DNA from: Alphaproteobacteria bacterium MedPE-SWcel
GTDB taxonomy: Bacteria; Pseudomonadota; Alphaproteobacteria; Rhodobacterales; Rhodobacteraceae
Length of the DNA: 64,000 nucleotides
NCBI GenBank assembly: GCA_001874255.1
Contig: MPDC01000003.1
Location: forward strand, 62,001-126,000
Direction of reading: 5' to 3'
The notes under the pieces are model-generated. The model had not been told where the DNA came from and searched no databases. It was given only the letters and a program-made list of their open reading frames with translations. Below are positions 9,079 to 17,337 of this stretch, in pieces. Position numbers and translations under genes: made by a program. Position 1 is the stretch's first letter. Each line of letters begins with the position of its first letter.

Positions 9079-9779
9079 CGGCAACGGTTGGGGATGTGCC
9101 GGGTAACCTCTCCACAGCGGCGGGAGAGACGGGAGATGCTGCGAGGGGCGGCCCGACAGGGGCAGACATCCAGACGCTCTGCGATACTGTGCTTGGCCGT
9201 CTCGATCTGAGCCGCGCGCGGCGGCAGCTGATTGCGATTTCGGGGGCTCCGGGCAGCGGCAAATCCACCCTGTCCGGCCCCTTGGCAGCCGCGATGTCGG
9301 CACAGGGATTCGCGACCGAGGTGGTGCCGATGGATGGGTTTCATCTGGACAACAGGCTGCTGGAGGCGCGCGGGCTGCTGGAGCGCAAAGGCGCGCCCGA
9401 GAGTTTTGATCTCGACGGTTTTGCGCGTCTGTGCCGGGCGCTGAGATCTGTGGACCGGGTGATCTATCCGCTGTTCGACCGAGCGCGCGACATTGCGATT
9501 GCCGGTGCGGCGGAGGTCGGCCCCGAGTGCCGGGTGGCGATCGTGGAAGGGAACTATCTGCTGCTGGATGAACCGGGCTGGCGGGATCTGGCCGCGCTAT
9601 GGGACCTGTCCCTTCGCCTTGTCGTGCCCGTGGAGGAACTGGCGGCGCGATTGGTGCAACGCTGGCGGGATCATGGTCTGGATCAACGCGCTGCCGAAGC
9701 GCGGGCCCGGGGCAATGATCTTGCGAATGTGGCGCGCATCGACGGGGCACCCTTGCCGTCGGATTTGATCTGGCCCTGA
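9075..9779 (+). CDS. frcK: P-loop nucleoside/sugar kinase family protein (FrcK-like)
   Basis: This 234-residue protein has a Walker A motif GAPGSGKST near residue 58 and a phosphoribulokinase/uridine-kinase-type fold, with MDGFHLDN and VEGNYLLLDEPGW segments. It is the last gene of the frc operon and overlaps frcA by four bases (ATGA). In rhizobia the equivalent FrcK accompanies the fructose transporter but its exact substrate is uncertain; the sequence also resembles a pantothenate kinase-like group. Here it most likely phosphorylates the imported sugar or a derivative. Confidence 0.82.
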   Translation: MTATVGDVPGNLSTAAGETGDAARGGPTGADIQTLCDTVLGRLDLSRARRQLIAISGAPGSGKSTLSGPLAAAMSAQGFATEVVPMDGFHLDNRLLEARGLLERKGAPESFDLDGFARLCRALRSVDRVIYPLFDRARDIAIAGAAEVGPECRVAIVEGNYLLLDEPGWRDLAALWDLSLRLVVPVEELAARLVQRWRDHGLDQRAAEARARGNDLANVARIDGAPLPSDLIWP

Positions 9780-9887
9780 GCTGCGCCCTGATCGGCCCCG
9801 CGCTACCTGGGGGGCTGTTGGTGTTTTTACACGAGGCTTGGCCGCGCCATTGGTCTGTTTTTTGGCGAGAGCTGTCTTGTCCTGATG

Positions 9888-9938
9888 GCGAGGGGCGCTG
9901 CCCCTCGCGCTCCCCGAGGTATTTTTCAAAAGATGAAA
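9888..9938 (+). repeat. Dispersed intergenic element, copy B
   Basis: A perfect hairpin (GCGAGGGGC, loop GCT, GCCCCTCGC) is followed by the conserved tail CCCCGAGGTATTTTTC then AAAAGATGAA. It lies 108 bp after frcK and may serve as its terminator. Confidence 0.75.
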
Positions 9939-10040
9939 TGACGCGTTGCAAGAAGGGGGATGCCGACCGTGTCCCAGGCGTCTTGCGGCAGGGGGCTGGG
10001 ACTTGGCCTGAAGAGCCGGTGAAGGTGGCCGCGGTGGCAA

Positions 10041-10106
10041 GATAGGTCAATATGTCTGACCCAATGTTTCGCGCGCGAAACAATAGGTCAGGGATTTTGA
10101 CCTATC
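10041..10106. promoter_or_regulatory. Nested palindrome cluster with TGACCTAT half-sites
   Basis: The centre is the perfect 18-bp palindrome TGTTTCGCGCGCGAAACA (10065-10082). It is framed by TGACCCA (10057-10063) and ATAGGTCA (10083-10090), and again by GATAGGTCAA (10041-10050) and TTGACCTATC (10097-10106), which are perfect inverted repeats. An AT-rich stretch follows to about 10140. It sits between the 3' ends of two convergent transcripts, where an ordinary promoter operator is not expected. Confidence 0.6.
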
Positions 10107-10171
10107 ATATTGATTTTATTAATTATTATTTATTTCTGGTTGAGGCGGCGCGCGGCCCCGGCGGCGAGAGG

Positions 10172-10243
10172 CCCCCAAGCGGCTGCGCTGGCGCTTGGGG
10201 GGAGGGATCCGCAGTGGTTCAGGAGCGCCCGAAGGCGCTCCTG
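10172..10243. terminator. Tandem hairpins between convergent frcK and iorB
   Basis: Two strong stem-loops occur. CCCCCAAGC...GCTTGGGGG spans 10172-10201. CAGGAGCGCC and GGCGCTCCTG at 10220-10243 enclose a tetraloop that reads TTCG on the iorB-coding (minus) strand. The second begins 27 bp beyond the iorB stop and probably ends that transcript. No long U-tract is present. Confidence 0.6.
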
Positions 10244-10270
10244 TTGGGTAGGACGGTTGTGATCCCCTGG

Positions 10271-12460
10271 TCAGGCGAAGGAAATGCCTGCCTCTGCCAT
10301 GGGGAGCTCGGCGACCAGGTCATCGCTCTGTGGCAGGGCGGCGATGGCATTGGCCAAAGCCGGTGCAGAGGGCGGGGTTCCGGGTTCACCGATGCCGGTG
10401 GGGGCGAGGGGTGAGGGGACGATGTGGGTCTCGATCTTCTTGATGTCGGAGATCCGAAGCGGTTCATAGTCGGGAAAGTTCGACTGTTCGACCTGGCCAT
10501 CCACAAGCGTGATCTGATCCCGCATCGCGTGACCGATGCCGTAGCCGATGCCACCTTCGATCTGGGCCTTGATCACATCCGGGTTGATCGCCACCCCGCA
10601 ATCGACAGCGGCGGTGACCTTTTCGATCACGATGCCGTCCTCGGCGGTGCCGGAGATTTCGACCACTTCGGCGACAAAGGTCGAGAAGGATTTATGCACG
10701 GCGATGCCCTGTGTCCGCCCTTCTGGCGGCTGTCCCCAACCGGCCTTTTCGGCGGCAAGTTTCAACACGCGGGCCTGACGGATCTGGTCGTCGGTGCCGT
10801 CCGCCAGATGCGCGAGGCGGAAGTCGACGGGGTCCGTGTTGGCGGCGCGGGCCGCAAGATCCATCATGGTTTCCATCACATAGGCCGTGTGCGTGTGCCC
10901 AACCGAACGCCACCACAAGACGGAGGTCGCTTTTTCGGTATCGGTGAGGCCGATGGCCTGGCCGGGGATATTGTAGGGGTTCTCGGTGACACCTTCGACG
11001 AGGGTGCTGTCGACGCCGTCATGAACCGCAACTTGTTCAAAAAACGTTCCCTTCATGATCGACTGCCCGGCTATCTGGTGATCCCAGCCGGTGATCCGGC
11101 CGTCTCTCGACAGGCCGACCCGCACCTTGTGTCCAGTTGCAGGCCGGTAATTCCCGCCCCGAATGTCATCCTCGCGGGTCCAGACAAGTTTCACCGGACG
11201 GCTGCGGTCAGTCATGGCAAAGGCGAGGCCGGCCTCGACCTGATAATCCGCATCCGCCGTGGCGCGGCGGCCAAAAGAACCACCGGCGAGCATGGTCTCG
11301 ATGTGGATCCTGTCTGCGGGAAGGCCGAAGATCTCCTGATAGGCCATATGCGGTGCTGTCGGCATCTGCGCGCCGTCATGCAGCACGATATCGCCGTTGG
11401 CGGTCTGTTCGATAGTGCAGTTCAGCGGTTCCATCGGGGCATGGGCGAGGAGCGGGAAGTAGAAGGTTTTCTCCACGACCCGATCGGCGCTGTCGACGGC
11501 GGCTTTGACTGCTGCGCGGTCGGCCTTGTTGACGTTATAGCTCGGCTCGGCATTGAGCGCGGTCAGGATTTCGTCGCGGATCTGCTGGCTGGAGCGTGTT
11601 TCCGCGGCCGTCATGTCCCAATGGACCTCCAGCGCCTCGCGCGCCTGAATTGCGGCCCAGGTGTTTTCCGCATAGATCGCGACACCGTGTTGGGTCGGCA
11701 GGGTCCGGGCCATAATATAGCCTTTCACCTCTTGTGCGGCGCTGTCGTCAAATCCGGTGGCCAGGCCGCCGCGCTTGGGGGTGCGTTTGATCATCACCAC
11801 CATCTGATCCGGCAGATGCACATCCATCGCGAAGCGGGCCTGACCGTTGACCTTGGCGGGGCTGTCGAGGCGCCGGGTTGCGGGGTTGCCGATGATCTTC
11901 CAGTCGGTGGGATCGCGCAGGGCCGGGGTTTCCGGCACGGGCAGGGCAGCCGCGGCCGCCACGAAGTCCGCCAGCGGCGCGTCGTGGCCTGCGCCCGTGA
12001 TCCGGCCGTCGGTGATGTCGAGGTCAGCGGGGTCGATCCCCCAGTTGGCGGCGGCGGCAGTGATCAGCATCGCGCGTGCCGCGGCGCCGGCTGTGCGGTA
12101 TTGTTGCCAGGAGTTCGCCATGGCGGTGGAGCCGCCGGTGCCCTGGAACGGTCCGAAGTAGAGATTGTTGTAGCGCGTGGGATCGGACGGGGCGAATTCG
12201 TATCCGATCTGATCCATGGTGACGCCGATTTCTTCGGCGATGATGGTGGTCAGGCCCGTCGTCGGGCCCTGGCCCATCTCGAAATGTTTCACGATGGCGA
12301 TGACTTTGCCGGAGCTGTCGATCTTGACAAAAGGTGTCAGCATGGCGTCGGCAGAGGCGCCTGCGGCCAGCACGCCATCGGCAGTGGCGCCAATCATCAA
12401 AACGGCGGTGGTCGCGGCGGCGGATGTCAGGAACCCGCGGCGGGAGGTGTTCAATGTCAT
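10271..12460 (-). CDS. iorB: Molybdopterin-dependent oxidoreductase, isoquinoline 1-oxidoreductase beta-type
   Basis: This 729-residue large subunit of a xanthine-dehydrogenase-family molybdenum hydroxylase begins with a Tat-like signal (TSRRGFLTSAAA), placing it in the periplasm or at the membrane. Family segments include FEMGQGPTTGLTTIIAEEI, GGSFGRRATADADYQVEA and a C-terminal PTGIGEPGTPPSAPALANAI, which carries the conserved glutamate of the Mo site. IorB proteins oxidise N-heterocycles or aldehydes. The ATG at 12460 lies 5 bp after the iorA stop; a longer frame upstream merely shadows iorA. It works with the 2x[2Fe-2S] IorA subunit. The substrate is unknown. Confidence 0.9.
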   Translation of the reverse strand: MTLNTSRRGFLTSAAATTAVLMIGATADGVLAAGASADAMLTPFVKIDSSGKVIAIVKHFEMGQGPTTGLTTIIAEEIGVTMDQIGYEFAPSDPTRYNNLYFGPFQGTGGSTAMANSWQQYRTAGAAARAMLITAAAANWGIDPADLDITDGRITGAGHDAPLADFVAAAAALPVPETPALRDPTDWKIIGNPATRRLDSPAKVNGQARFAMDVHLPDQMVVMIKRTPKRGGLATGFDDSAAQEVKGYIMARTLPTQHGVAIYAENTWAAIQAREALEVHWDMTAAETRSSQQIRDEILTALNAEPSYNVNKADRAAVKAAVDSADRVVEKTFYFPLLAHAPMEPLNCTIEQTANGDIVLHDGAQMPTAPHMAYQEIFGLPADRIHIETMLAGGSFGRRATADADYQVEAGLAFAMTDRSRPVKLVWTREDDIRGGNYRPATGHKVRVGLSRDGRITGWDHQIAGQSIMKGTFFEQVAVHDGVDSTLVEGVTENPYNIPGQAIGLTDTEKATSVLWWRSVGHTHTAYVMETMMDLAARAANTDPVDFRLAHLADGTDDQIRQARVLKLAAEKAGWGQPPEGRTQGIAVHKSFSTFVAEVVEISGTAEDGIVIEKVTAAVDCGVAINPDVIKAQIEGGIGYGIGHAMRDQITLVDGQVEQSNFPDYEPLRISDIKKIETHIVPSPLAPTGIGEPGTPPSAPALANAIAALPQSDDLVAELPMAEAGISFA

Positions 12461-12464
12461 GATC

Positions 12465-12929
12465 TCAGGCCTCCATGATTTCGGATGCGCGCAGGACGGC
12501 GGCGCGGATGCGCTGGTAGGTGGCGCATCTGCAGGCATTGCCCCACATGTAGCTGTCGACATCTTCGGCACTGGGCTTGGGTGTGTCGCGCAACAGGCCA
12601 ACGGCGGACATGATCTGACCGGATTGGCAGTAGCCGCATTGCACCACATCCAGCTCCAGCCAGGCCTGCTGCACGGCGGCACCGATCCTGTCGTTTTCGA
12701 TGGCCTCGATCGTGGTGATCTCGGCGCCTTCGATGTCGTCGATATAGGTCTGGCAGGAGCGCGTTGGCTCGCCATCCACATGCACGGTGCAGGCCCCGCA
12801 GGAAGCAACGCCACAGCCGAATTTGGTGCCGGTCATCTTGAGGTCGTCCCGGATCACCCACAGCAAAGGCGTTCCGGGTTCGGCGTCGACCGTCTTGGTC
12901 TCGCCGTTGATTTTCAGTGTAAAGCTCAT
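12465..12929 (-). CDS. iorA: (2Fe-2S)-binding subunit of molybdenum hydroxylase (IorA-like)
   Basis: This 154-residue small subunit has a plant-type ferredoxin cluster (Cys39, 44, 47, 59) and an all-helical second cluster (Cys98, 101, 133, 135, in CGYC and CRC motifs). It carries electrons from the molybdenum site of IorB to an acceptor, probably a membrane cytochrome in this Tat-exported class. An AGGAGAC ribosome site precedes the ATG. It has no signal peptide, so it is expected to travel with IorB. It is co-transcribed with iorB and lies downstream of an AraC regulator on the same strand. Confidence 0.93.
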   Translation of the reverse strand: MSFTLKINGETKTVDAEPGTPLLWVIRDDLKMTGTKFGCGVASCGACTVHVDGEPTRSCQTYIDDIEGAEITTIEAIENDRIGAAVQQAWLELDVVQCGYCQSGQIMSAVGLLRDTPKPSAEDVDSYMWGNACRCATYQRIRAAVLRASEIMEA

Positions 12930-13334
12930 GGCTCATGTCTCCTGTTGGGTCGGCGGCTTCGCCATGGTGGCGAGCCAGTGCCTGCAGGTCGGCGGAGGGT
13001 CCGTGCGGATCGGAATGGGGGGACGGCCTTCCTTTGACATCTCAAAAGATAGTGGATGGGGGGAATGGTTCAAAAACAATTGGTGCCAAACTTCATGCAG
13101 ATGCGGCCAGCCTGCGGTCAACATGCATCATGACGCGATAAGGAGGGGCGGTCTGTTTGAGGTATTTCACCTCAGGCTGCGCCTGACGCGACCGGCGCGG
13201 CGCGGGCTCGAAGAGCCCGCGCCGCGCCACGCCCAACCGCAAACCGGGCCTCTTGAGGCACGGGAGACGGGCGGGAGCGCTCCGCTTCGGGCAGGGCGCG
13301 ACCGGATCTGGCTGAGCGCGGCTGCGGTGTCCGG
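12930..13334. other. araC-iorA intergenic region
   Basis: This 405-bp region holds the 3' hairpin of the araC gene (13194-13228), a small TGAGGT/ACCTCA stem (13158-13174) and a minus-strand GGCACCAATTGT (13076-13087). The last resembles the direct repeats upstream of araC. The iorAB promoter should lie here. I see no gene. Confidence 0.6.
13194..13228 (-). terminator. Perfect 16-bp stem hairpin after the AraC gene
   Basis: GGCGCGGCGCGGGCTC pairs perfectly with GAGCCCGCGCCGCGCC around a GAA/TTC loop, starting about 107 bp beyond the araC stop. It is a very stable terminator-type or cruciform structure without a U-tract. Confidence 0.55.
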
Positions 13335-14366
13335 TCACAAGGCGGCGATCAGATCGCCTGCCGCCAGCCGCGCACGGGCCTGCAGAGGGGTCATGCCGGT
13401 CCAGTTGCGAAAGGCCCGGTAGAAGGAATTCGGATCGCTATATGCGAGGAGATAGGAAATCTCCTCCACGCTGATGTCATCCTGACGCAGGTAATGCAGG
13501 GCAAGCTCGGTGCGGGTTTCGTCGAGAATGGACTGAAAGGTCACCTCCTCGCGGGCGAGATGCCGGTAGAGACTGCGCTTGGACATCACCATCTGTCTGC
13601 AGACCGCATCGGCCGTGGCATGGCCGGAGGGCAGCAACTCCAGCAGGGATGCCTTGACCCGGGCAGAGGTCGGCTGACTTGCGTGCCAGTCAAGCATCTG
13701 GCGACGCAACTCTTTTTCAAAGGCAGGCCAGACATCGGCGGCCTCTGATATCAGCCTGCGGTTGCTGTCTTCGGGGGCCAATAAAATGCTCAGCGTATCC
13801 CCGGTGTCGATCTGACAGCCAGCCTCCGCCTCCAAGGCGGCCATGTCGATGTCCAGATCCGCGGAAATGGCGGGCAGGGTCACCGCCAGCGGCACCACGT
13901 GGTGGGCGGTGCAGGCGCGCATCAGCTCCAGAAAGAAGATCAGCTCAAAGGCCGCCATGGCCGCGGGCACCGGGCAGTCCGGCATGGTGGAGGTGATGAT
14001 CACCCGGGTGCGCGCCTCCATCCGGGCGCAGGTGATCTGCACCGGGGCCACCAGCGGTTTGAAGACATTCAACCGCTCCAGCCCTGTCACCACATCCGGG
14101 CTGCAGGAGAAGGCCAGCAGGGCCGGCTTGAAGGGCGTCCTAGCGGAAGATTTGGCCAGCTCGACGAGCCGTTCGAATGATCCCGCCTCGGCGAATGTCG
14201 CCTCCCAGAGGTCAAAGATCTGGCGCCCGGACAGGCCGTGGCGATCACTTTCAAGCAGCTCGGCGGGCAGTCCGGCCCGGCGCAGGACACGCTCGGGCGG
14301 GATTTTCAACATGGCGCAACAGCCGGTCAGCATTCTGACAAAGGGAAAACGCTCTGCTTGCGCCAT
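13335..14366 (-). CDS. AraC family transcriptional regulator
   Basis: This 343-residue protein has an N-terminal ligand-binding domain of the arabinose-binding-like type (VLRRAGLPAELL...LSGRQIFDLWEATF) and a C-terminal double HTH (SKRSLYRHLAREEVTFQSIL, then VEEISYLLAYSDPNSFYRAF and WTGMTPLQAR). The ATG at 14366 gives the usual family length. It lies upstream of iorAB on the same strand and is the obvious candidate regulator of that oxidoreductase. Three direct repeats spaced two helical turns apart lie 124-174 bp upstream of its start, consistent with autoregulation. Confidence 0.88.
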   Translation of the reverse strand: MAQAERFPFVRMLTGCCAMLKIPPERVLRRAGLPAELLESDRHGLSGRQIFDLWEATFAEAGSFERLVELAKSSARTPFKPALLAFSCSPDVVTGLERLNVFKPLVAPVQITCARMEARTRVIITSTMPDCPVPAAMAAFELIFFLELMRACTAHHVVPLAVTLPAISADLDIDMAALEAEAGCQIDTGDTLSILLAPEDSNRRLISEAADVWPAFEKELRRQMLDWHASQPTSARVKASLLELLPSGHATADAVCRQMVMSKRSLYRHLAREEVTFQSILDETRTELALHYLRQDDISVEEISYLLAYSDPNSFYRAFRNWTGMTPLQARARLAAGDLIAAL

Positions 14367-14489
14367 GGGGACCTCATCTATCGGGGCTGGCCTGTGGGGG
14401 CAGGAAAGGGGGAGAGCAGGAAAGGGCTGCCCAATAGATCGGCACATTTCGTCGCAGCGCAAGGGGGAGCGCCGTGAAAGCGGCTGTGT

Positions 14490-14540
14490 GGCACTATTTG
14501 TAGGTTGCTTGGCACGATTTTCCGACTTCCGGCACGATTT
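14490..14540 (+). promoter_or_regulatory. Three phased direct repeats GGCAC(T/G)ATTT
   Basis: Copies start at 14490 (GGCACTATTT), 14511 (GGCACGATTT) and 14531 (GGCACGATTT), spaced 21 and 20 bp. Two-turn spacing of direct repeats is the arrangement bound by AraC-type proteins. They lie upstream of the araC gene. Confidence 0.5.
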
Positions 14541-14584
14541 GTGGGCAAGACATGGCGGATGCAGGGTCGGGACAGGCGTAGGGT

Positions 14585-14650
14585 CGGGATTGGCGCAGCG
14601 GCGGGATTGGCGCAGCGACGGGACTGGCGCAGGGGCGGGACTGGCAGAGA
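14585..14650. repeat. 17-bp tandem repeat, about four copies
   Basis: CGGGATTGGCGCAGCGG is repeated at 14585, 14602, 14619 and, degenerate, 14636. It lies between the araC upstream region and eda. No coding role is apparent. Confidence 0.8.
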
Positions 14651-14765
14651 TGATCTTGCGACCGCCTGCAGTTCCATCACCCGCCCCCATGGGGGGAGCG
14701 GGTGATGCGCGCAGACCCCGGAGGGCTGCAGTCAAGGGGGGATGCGACGCAGGTCGGGCGGGAGA

Positions 14766-15416
14766 TCAGCCGCGCGGCAACTGGCTGGCCTCGCGGGCCA
14801 GTTCCTCGATCGCGGCCCAGTCTCCGGCCTCGACCAGCTTCGCGGGTGCGACCCAGCTGCCACCGGCGCAGATCACATTGGGCAGGCTCAGGTAGCTGTC
14901 GGCGTTTGAGGGGCTGACGCCGCCGGTGGGACAGAAGGAGATCTGCGGCAGCGGGGCGCCAATGGCCTTCAGCGCCGGTGCACCGCCAGAGGCCTCGGCG
15001 GGGAAGAACTTCAGCATGTCATAGCCGCGCGCCAGGAGGGCCATTGCCTCGGAGGCGGTGGCGGCGCCGGGCAGCATCGCAAGCCCCTCCGCCTCGGCCG
15101 CCTCCATCAGCACATCGGTGGCACCCGGCGAGACGCCGAAGCGGGCGCCCGCCTCCAGCGCGGCGCGGACGTCGGCGGCGGTGACCAGGGTGCCTGCGCC
15201 GACGACGCCGCCGTCGACCTTTGCCATCTCGCGGATCACCTCCAGCGCGACGGGGGTGCGCAGGGTGACCTCCAGCGCGGGCAAGCCGCCTGCGACCAGC
15301 GCCTCGGCGAGGGGACGGGCGTGGGCGATGTCATGCACCACCAATACGGGAACGATGGGGGCCAGCGCGCAGATCTCGCGGGCCTGTTTGCTTGCGTCCT
15401 GAGGCAGAATAGCCAT
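14766..15416 (-). CDS. eda: 2-dehydro-3-deoxy-6-phosphogluconate aldolase
   Basis: This 216-residue class I aldolase splits KDPG into pyruvate and glyceraldehyde 3-phosphate, the last step of the Entner-Doudoroff pathway in the cytoplasm. The Schiff-base lysine is in YDMLKFFPAEASGG, the catalytic glutamate region is ALEVTLRTP, and the phosphate-binding tail includes FCPTGGV. It starts 3 bp after the edd stop, so it is the last gene of the pgi-zwf-edd-eda group. Length is normal for the family. Confidence 0.96.
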   Translation of the reverse strand: MAILPQDASKQAREICALAPIVPVLVVHDIAHARPLAEALVAGGLPALEVTLRTPVALEVIREMAKVDGGVVGAGTLVTAADVRAALEAGARFGVSPGATDVLMEAAEAEGLAMLPGAATASEAMALLARGYDMLKFFPAEASGGAPALKAIGAPLPQISFCPTGGVSPSNADSYLSLPNVICAGGSWVAPAKLVEAGDWAAIEELAREASQLPRG

Positions 15417-15419
15417 GGG

Positions 15420-17231
15420 TCAGACTCCAAATACGGTTGCGCCGGTATCGGCAGAGGTGACGGAATTGCGGAACAGGGCAAAGAGCTCGCGCCCGGTCCC
15501 GTGCTGGTAGGCCGTCAGGTCGGCGGTGGCGACGGGACGGTCCATGACGCCTTCGGTCAGCACCTCCAGCGTGCCGCTGACCGCGTCGACGCGGACCATG
15601 TCACCGTCCTGCAGCTTGGCAATGGCGCCGCCATCGAGCGCCTCCGGCACCACATGGATCGCCGAGGGCACCTTGCCCGAGGCACCGGACATGCGGCCGT
15701 CGGTGACCAGCGCCACCTTCTGGCCGCGCCCCTGCATGATGGACAGGAAGGGGGTCATGGAATGCAGCTCCGGCATGCCATTGGCCTTTGGCCCCTGGAA
15801 CCGGACGACGATCACCACATCGCCCTCGTTCAGATCGCCGGCCTTGAAGGCCTCCTTGGCCTCGTCCTGATCGTGAAAGACCCGCGCCGGCGCTTCGACG
15901 ATGCGGTTTTCCTCGGCGACGGCCGAGATTTTCATCACCCCGGTGCCAAGATTGCCCGACAGACGCGCCAGACCTCCGCTGGACTGGAACGGGTCGGAGA
16001 CCGGCCGCAGGATCTTGTCGTTGAGGGTCTCGGAGGTGCCCCTGCGCCAGGTCAGCGTGGCCCCGTCGAGGAAGGGCTCCATCAGGTAGGATTGAAGGCC
16101 CTCACCGGTGACGGTCTTGGTGTCGTCATGCAGGAAGCCCGCGTCGAGCAGCTGGCCGATCATGTAGCCAAGCCCGCCGGTGGCATGGAAGTGGTTCACA
16201 TCCGCCAGACCGTTGGGATAGACCCGCGCCAGCAGCGGCACCACATCGGAGATCTCCGAGAAGTCCTGCCAGTCGAGGATGATGCCGCCGGCGCGCGCCA
16301 TGGCGATCAGGTGGATCAGCAGATTGGTCGACCCCCCGGTGGCCATCAGCCCGGTGATGCCGTTCACAAAGGCCTTTTCGTCGAGGATGTCGCAGGTGGG
16401 CGTATAGGCATTTCCGAGCGCCGACAGCGACAGCGCGCGTTTGGCACCTTCGCGGGTCAGCGCATCGCGCAGCTCGGTGCCGGGATTGACAAAGGAGGAG
16501 CCCGGCAGGTGCAGCCCCATGAATTCCATCAGCATCTGGTTGGTATTGGCGGTGCCGTAGAAGGTGCAGGTGCCGGGGCCGTGATAGGCGGCCATTTCGG
16601 CCTTCAGCAGCTCGTCCCGGCCGATCTCGCCCTTGGCGAATTTCTGCCGGATCTGGGCCTTTTCGTCGTTCGACAGGCCCGAGGTCATCGGCCCGGCCGG
16701 CAGGAAGACGGAGGGCAGATGGCCAAAGGCCTGCGCCCCGATCACCAGACCGGGGACGATCTTGTCGCAGACGCCGAGGAAGACGGCGGCGTCAAAGACA
16801 TTGTGCGACAGGGCGATGCCCACCGACATGGCGATGCTGTCGCGCGAGAACAGCGACAGCTCCATGCCCGCTTCGCCCTGGGTGACGCCATCGCACATGG
16901 CGGGCACGCCGCCTGCGACCTGTGCGGTGCCGCCGACCTCGCGCACGGCCTCGCGGATCAGCATCGGGTAGGTTTCAAACGGCTGATGCGCCGAGAGCAT
17001 GTCGTTATAGGCGGTGACAATGCCGAGGTGGCCGCCGATGCCGGTGGCCAGCGTGTCCTGATCCTCGCCGGTGGCGGCATAGGCATGGGCCTGCCCGGAG
17101 CAGCTCAGATGCGCGCGGGCCGGGCCCTTCAGGCTGGCGGCGCGCATCCGGGCGAGATAGGCCTCGCGGGTGGGGGCGCTGCGTTCGATAATACGGTCGG
17201 TAACGGCGGCGAGCGTGGCGTGGAGCGTCAT
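15420..17231 (-). CDS. edd: Phosphogluconate dehydratase
   Basis: This 603-residue IlvD/Edd-family [4Fe-4S] dehydratase converts 6-phosphogluconate to KDPG. Family features include [49 protein letters not shown] and the C-terminal [17 protein letters not shown]. Cysteines in these segments are candidate cluster ligands. It precedes eda by 3 bp and follows zwf by 106 bp. Full length and intact. Confidence 0.97.
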   Translation of the reverse strand: MTLHATLAAVTDRIIERSAPTREAYLARMRAASLKGPARAHLSCSGQAHAYAATGEDQDTLATGIGGHLGIVTAYNDMLSAHQPFETYPMLIREAVREVGGTAQVAGGVPAMCDGVTQGEAGMELSLFSRDSIAMSVGIALSHNVFDAAVFLGVCDKIVPGLVIGAQAFGHLPSVFLPAGPMTSGLSNDEKAQIRQKFAKGEIGRDELLKAEMAAYHGPGTCTFYGTANTNQMLMEFMGLHLPGSSFVNPGTELRDALTREGAKRALSLSALGNAYTPTCDILDEKAFVNGITGLMATGGSTNLLIHLIAMARAGGIILDWQDFSEISDVVPLLARVYPNGLADVNHFHATGGLGYMIGQLLDAGFLHDDTKTVTGEGLQSYLMEPFLDGATLTWRRGTSETLNDKILRPVSDPFQSSGGLARLSGNLGTGVMKISAVAEENRIVEAPARVFHDQDEAKEAFKAGDLNEGDVVIVVRFQGPKANGMPELHSMTPFLSIMQGRGQKVALVTDGRMSGASGKVPSAIHVVPEALDGGAIAKLQDGDMVRVDAVSGTLEVLTEGVMDRPVATADLTAYQHGTGRELFALFRNSVTSADTGATVFGV

Positions 17232-17337
17232 GGCGTGCCTCTCTTCGGTCAGTTCGGTTACGTGTCACAAGGGTCGGGTTGGGGCGTCGGTCCCGGCGGG
17301 TGTTATGGGGCCTGTCTTGGGGGCCTGTCGTGGGGGC

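Noticed and set aside
9075-9779. Annotation of the frc kinase as pantothenate kinase (coaA)
   Set aside because: The fold is similar, but the four-base overlap with frcA and the frcBCAK order favour a sugar-linked kinase.
10041-10106. Terminal inverted repeats of a miniature transposon
   Set aside because: No target-site duplication flanks the 10-bp repeats, and the internal symmetry is better explained by a protein-binding or cruciform site.
10424-12478. A 684-codon plus-strand frame opposite iorB
   Set aside because: Antisense to a clear molybdenum hydroxylase gene, with no domain features of its own.
14508-14545. TGGCACG-like sequence as a sigma-54 promoter upstream of araC
   Set aside because: The TTGC half at -12 is missing in all copies; regular 20-21-bp repetition fits AraC-type sites better.
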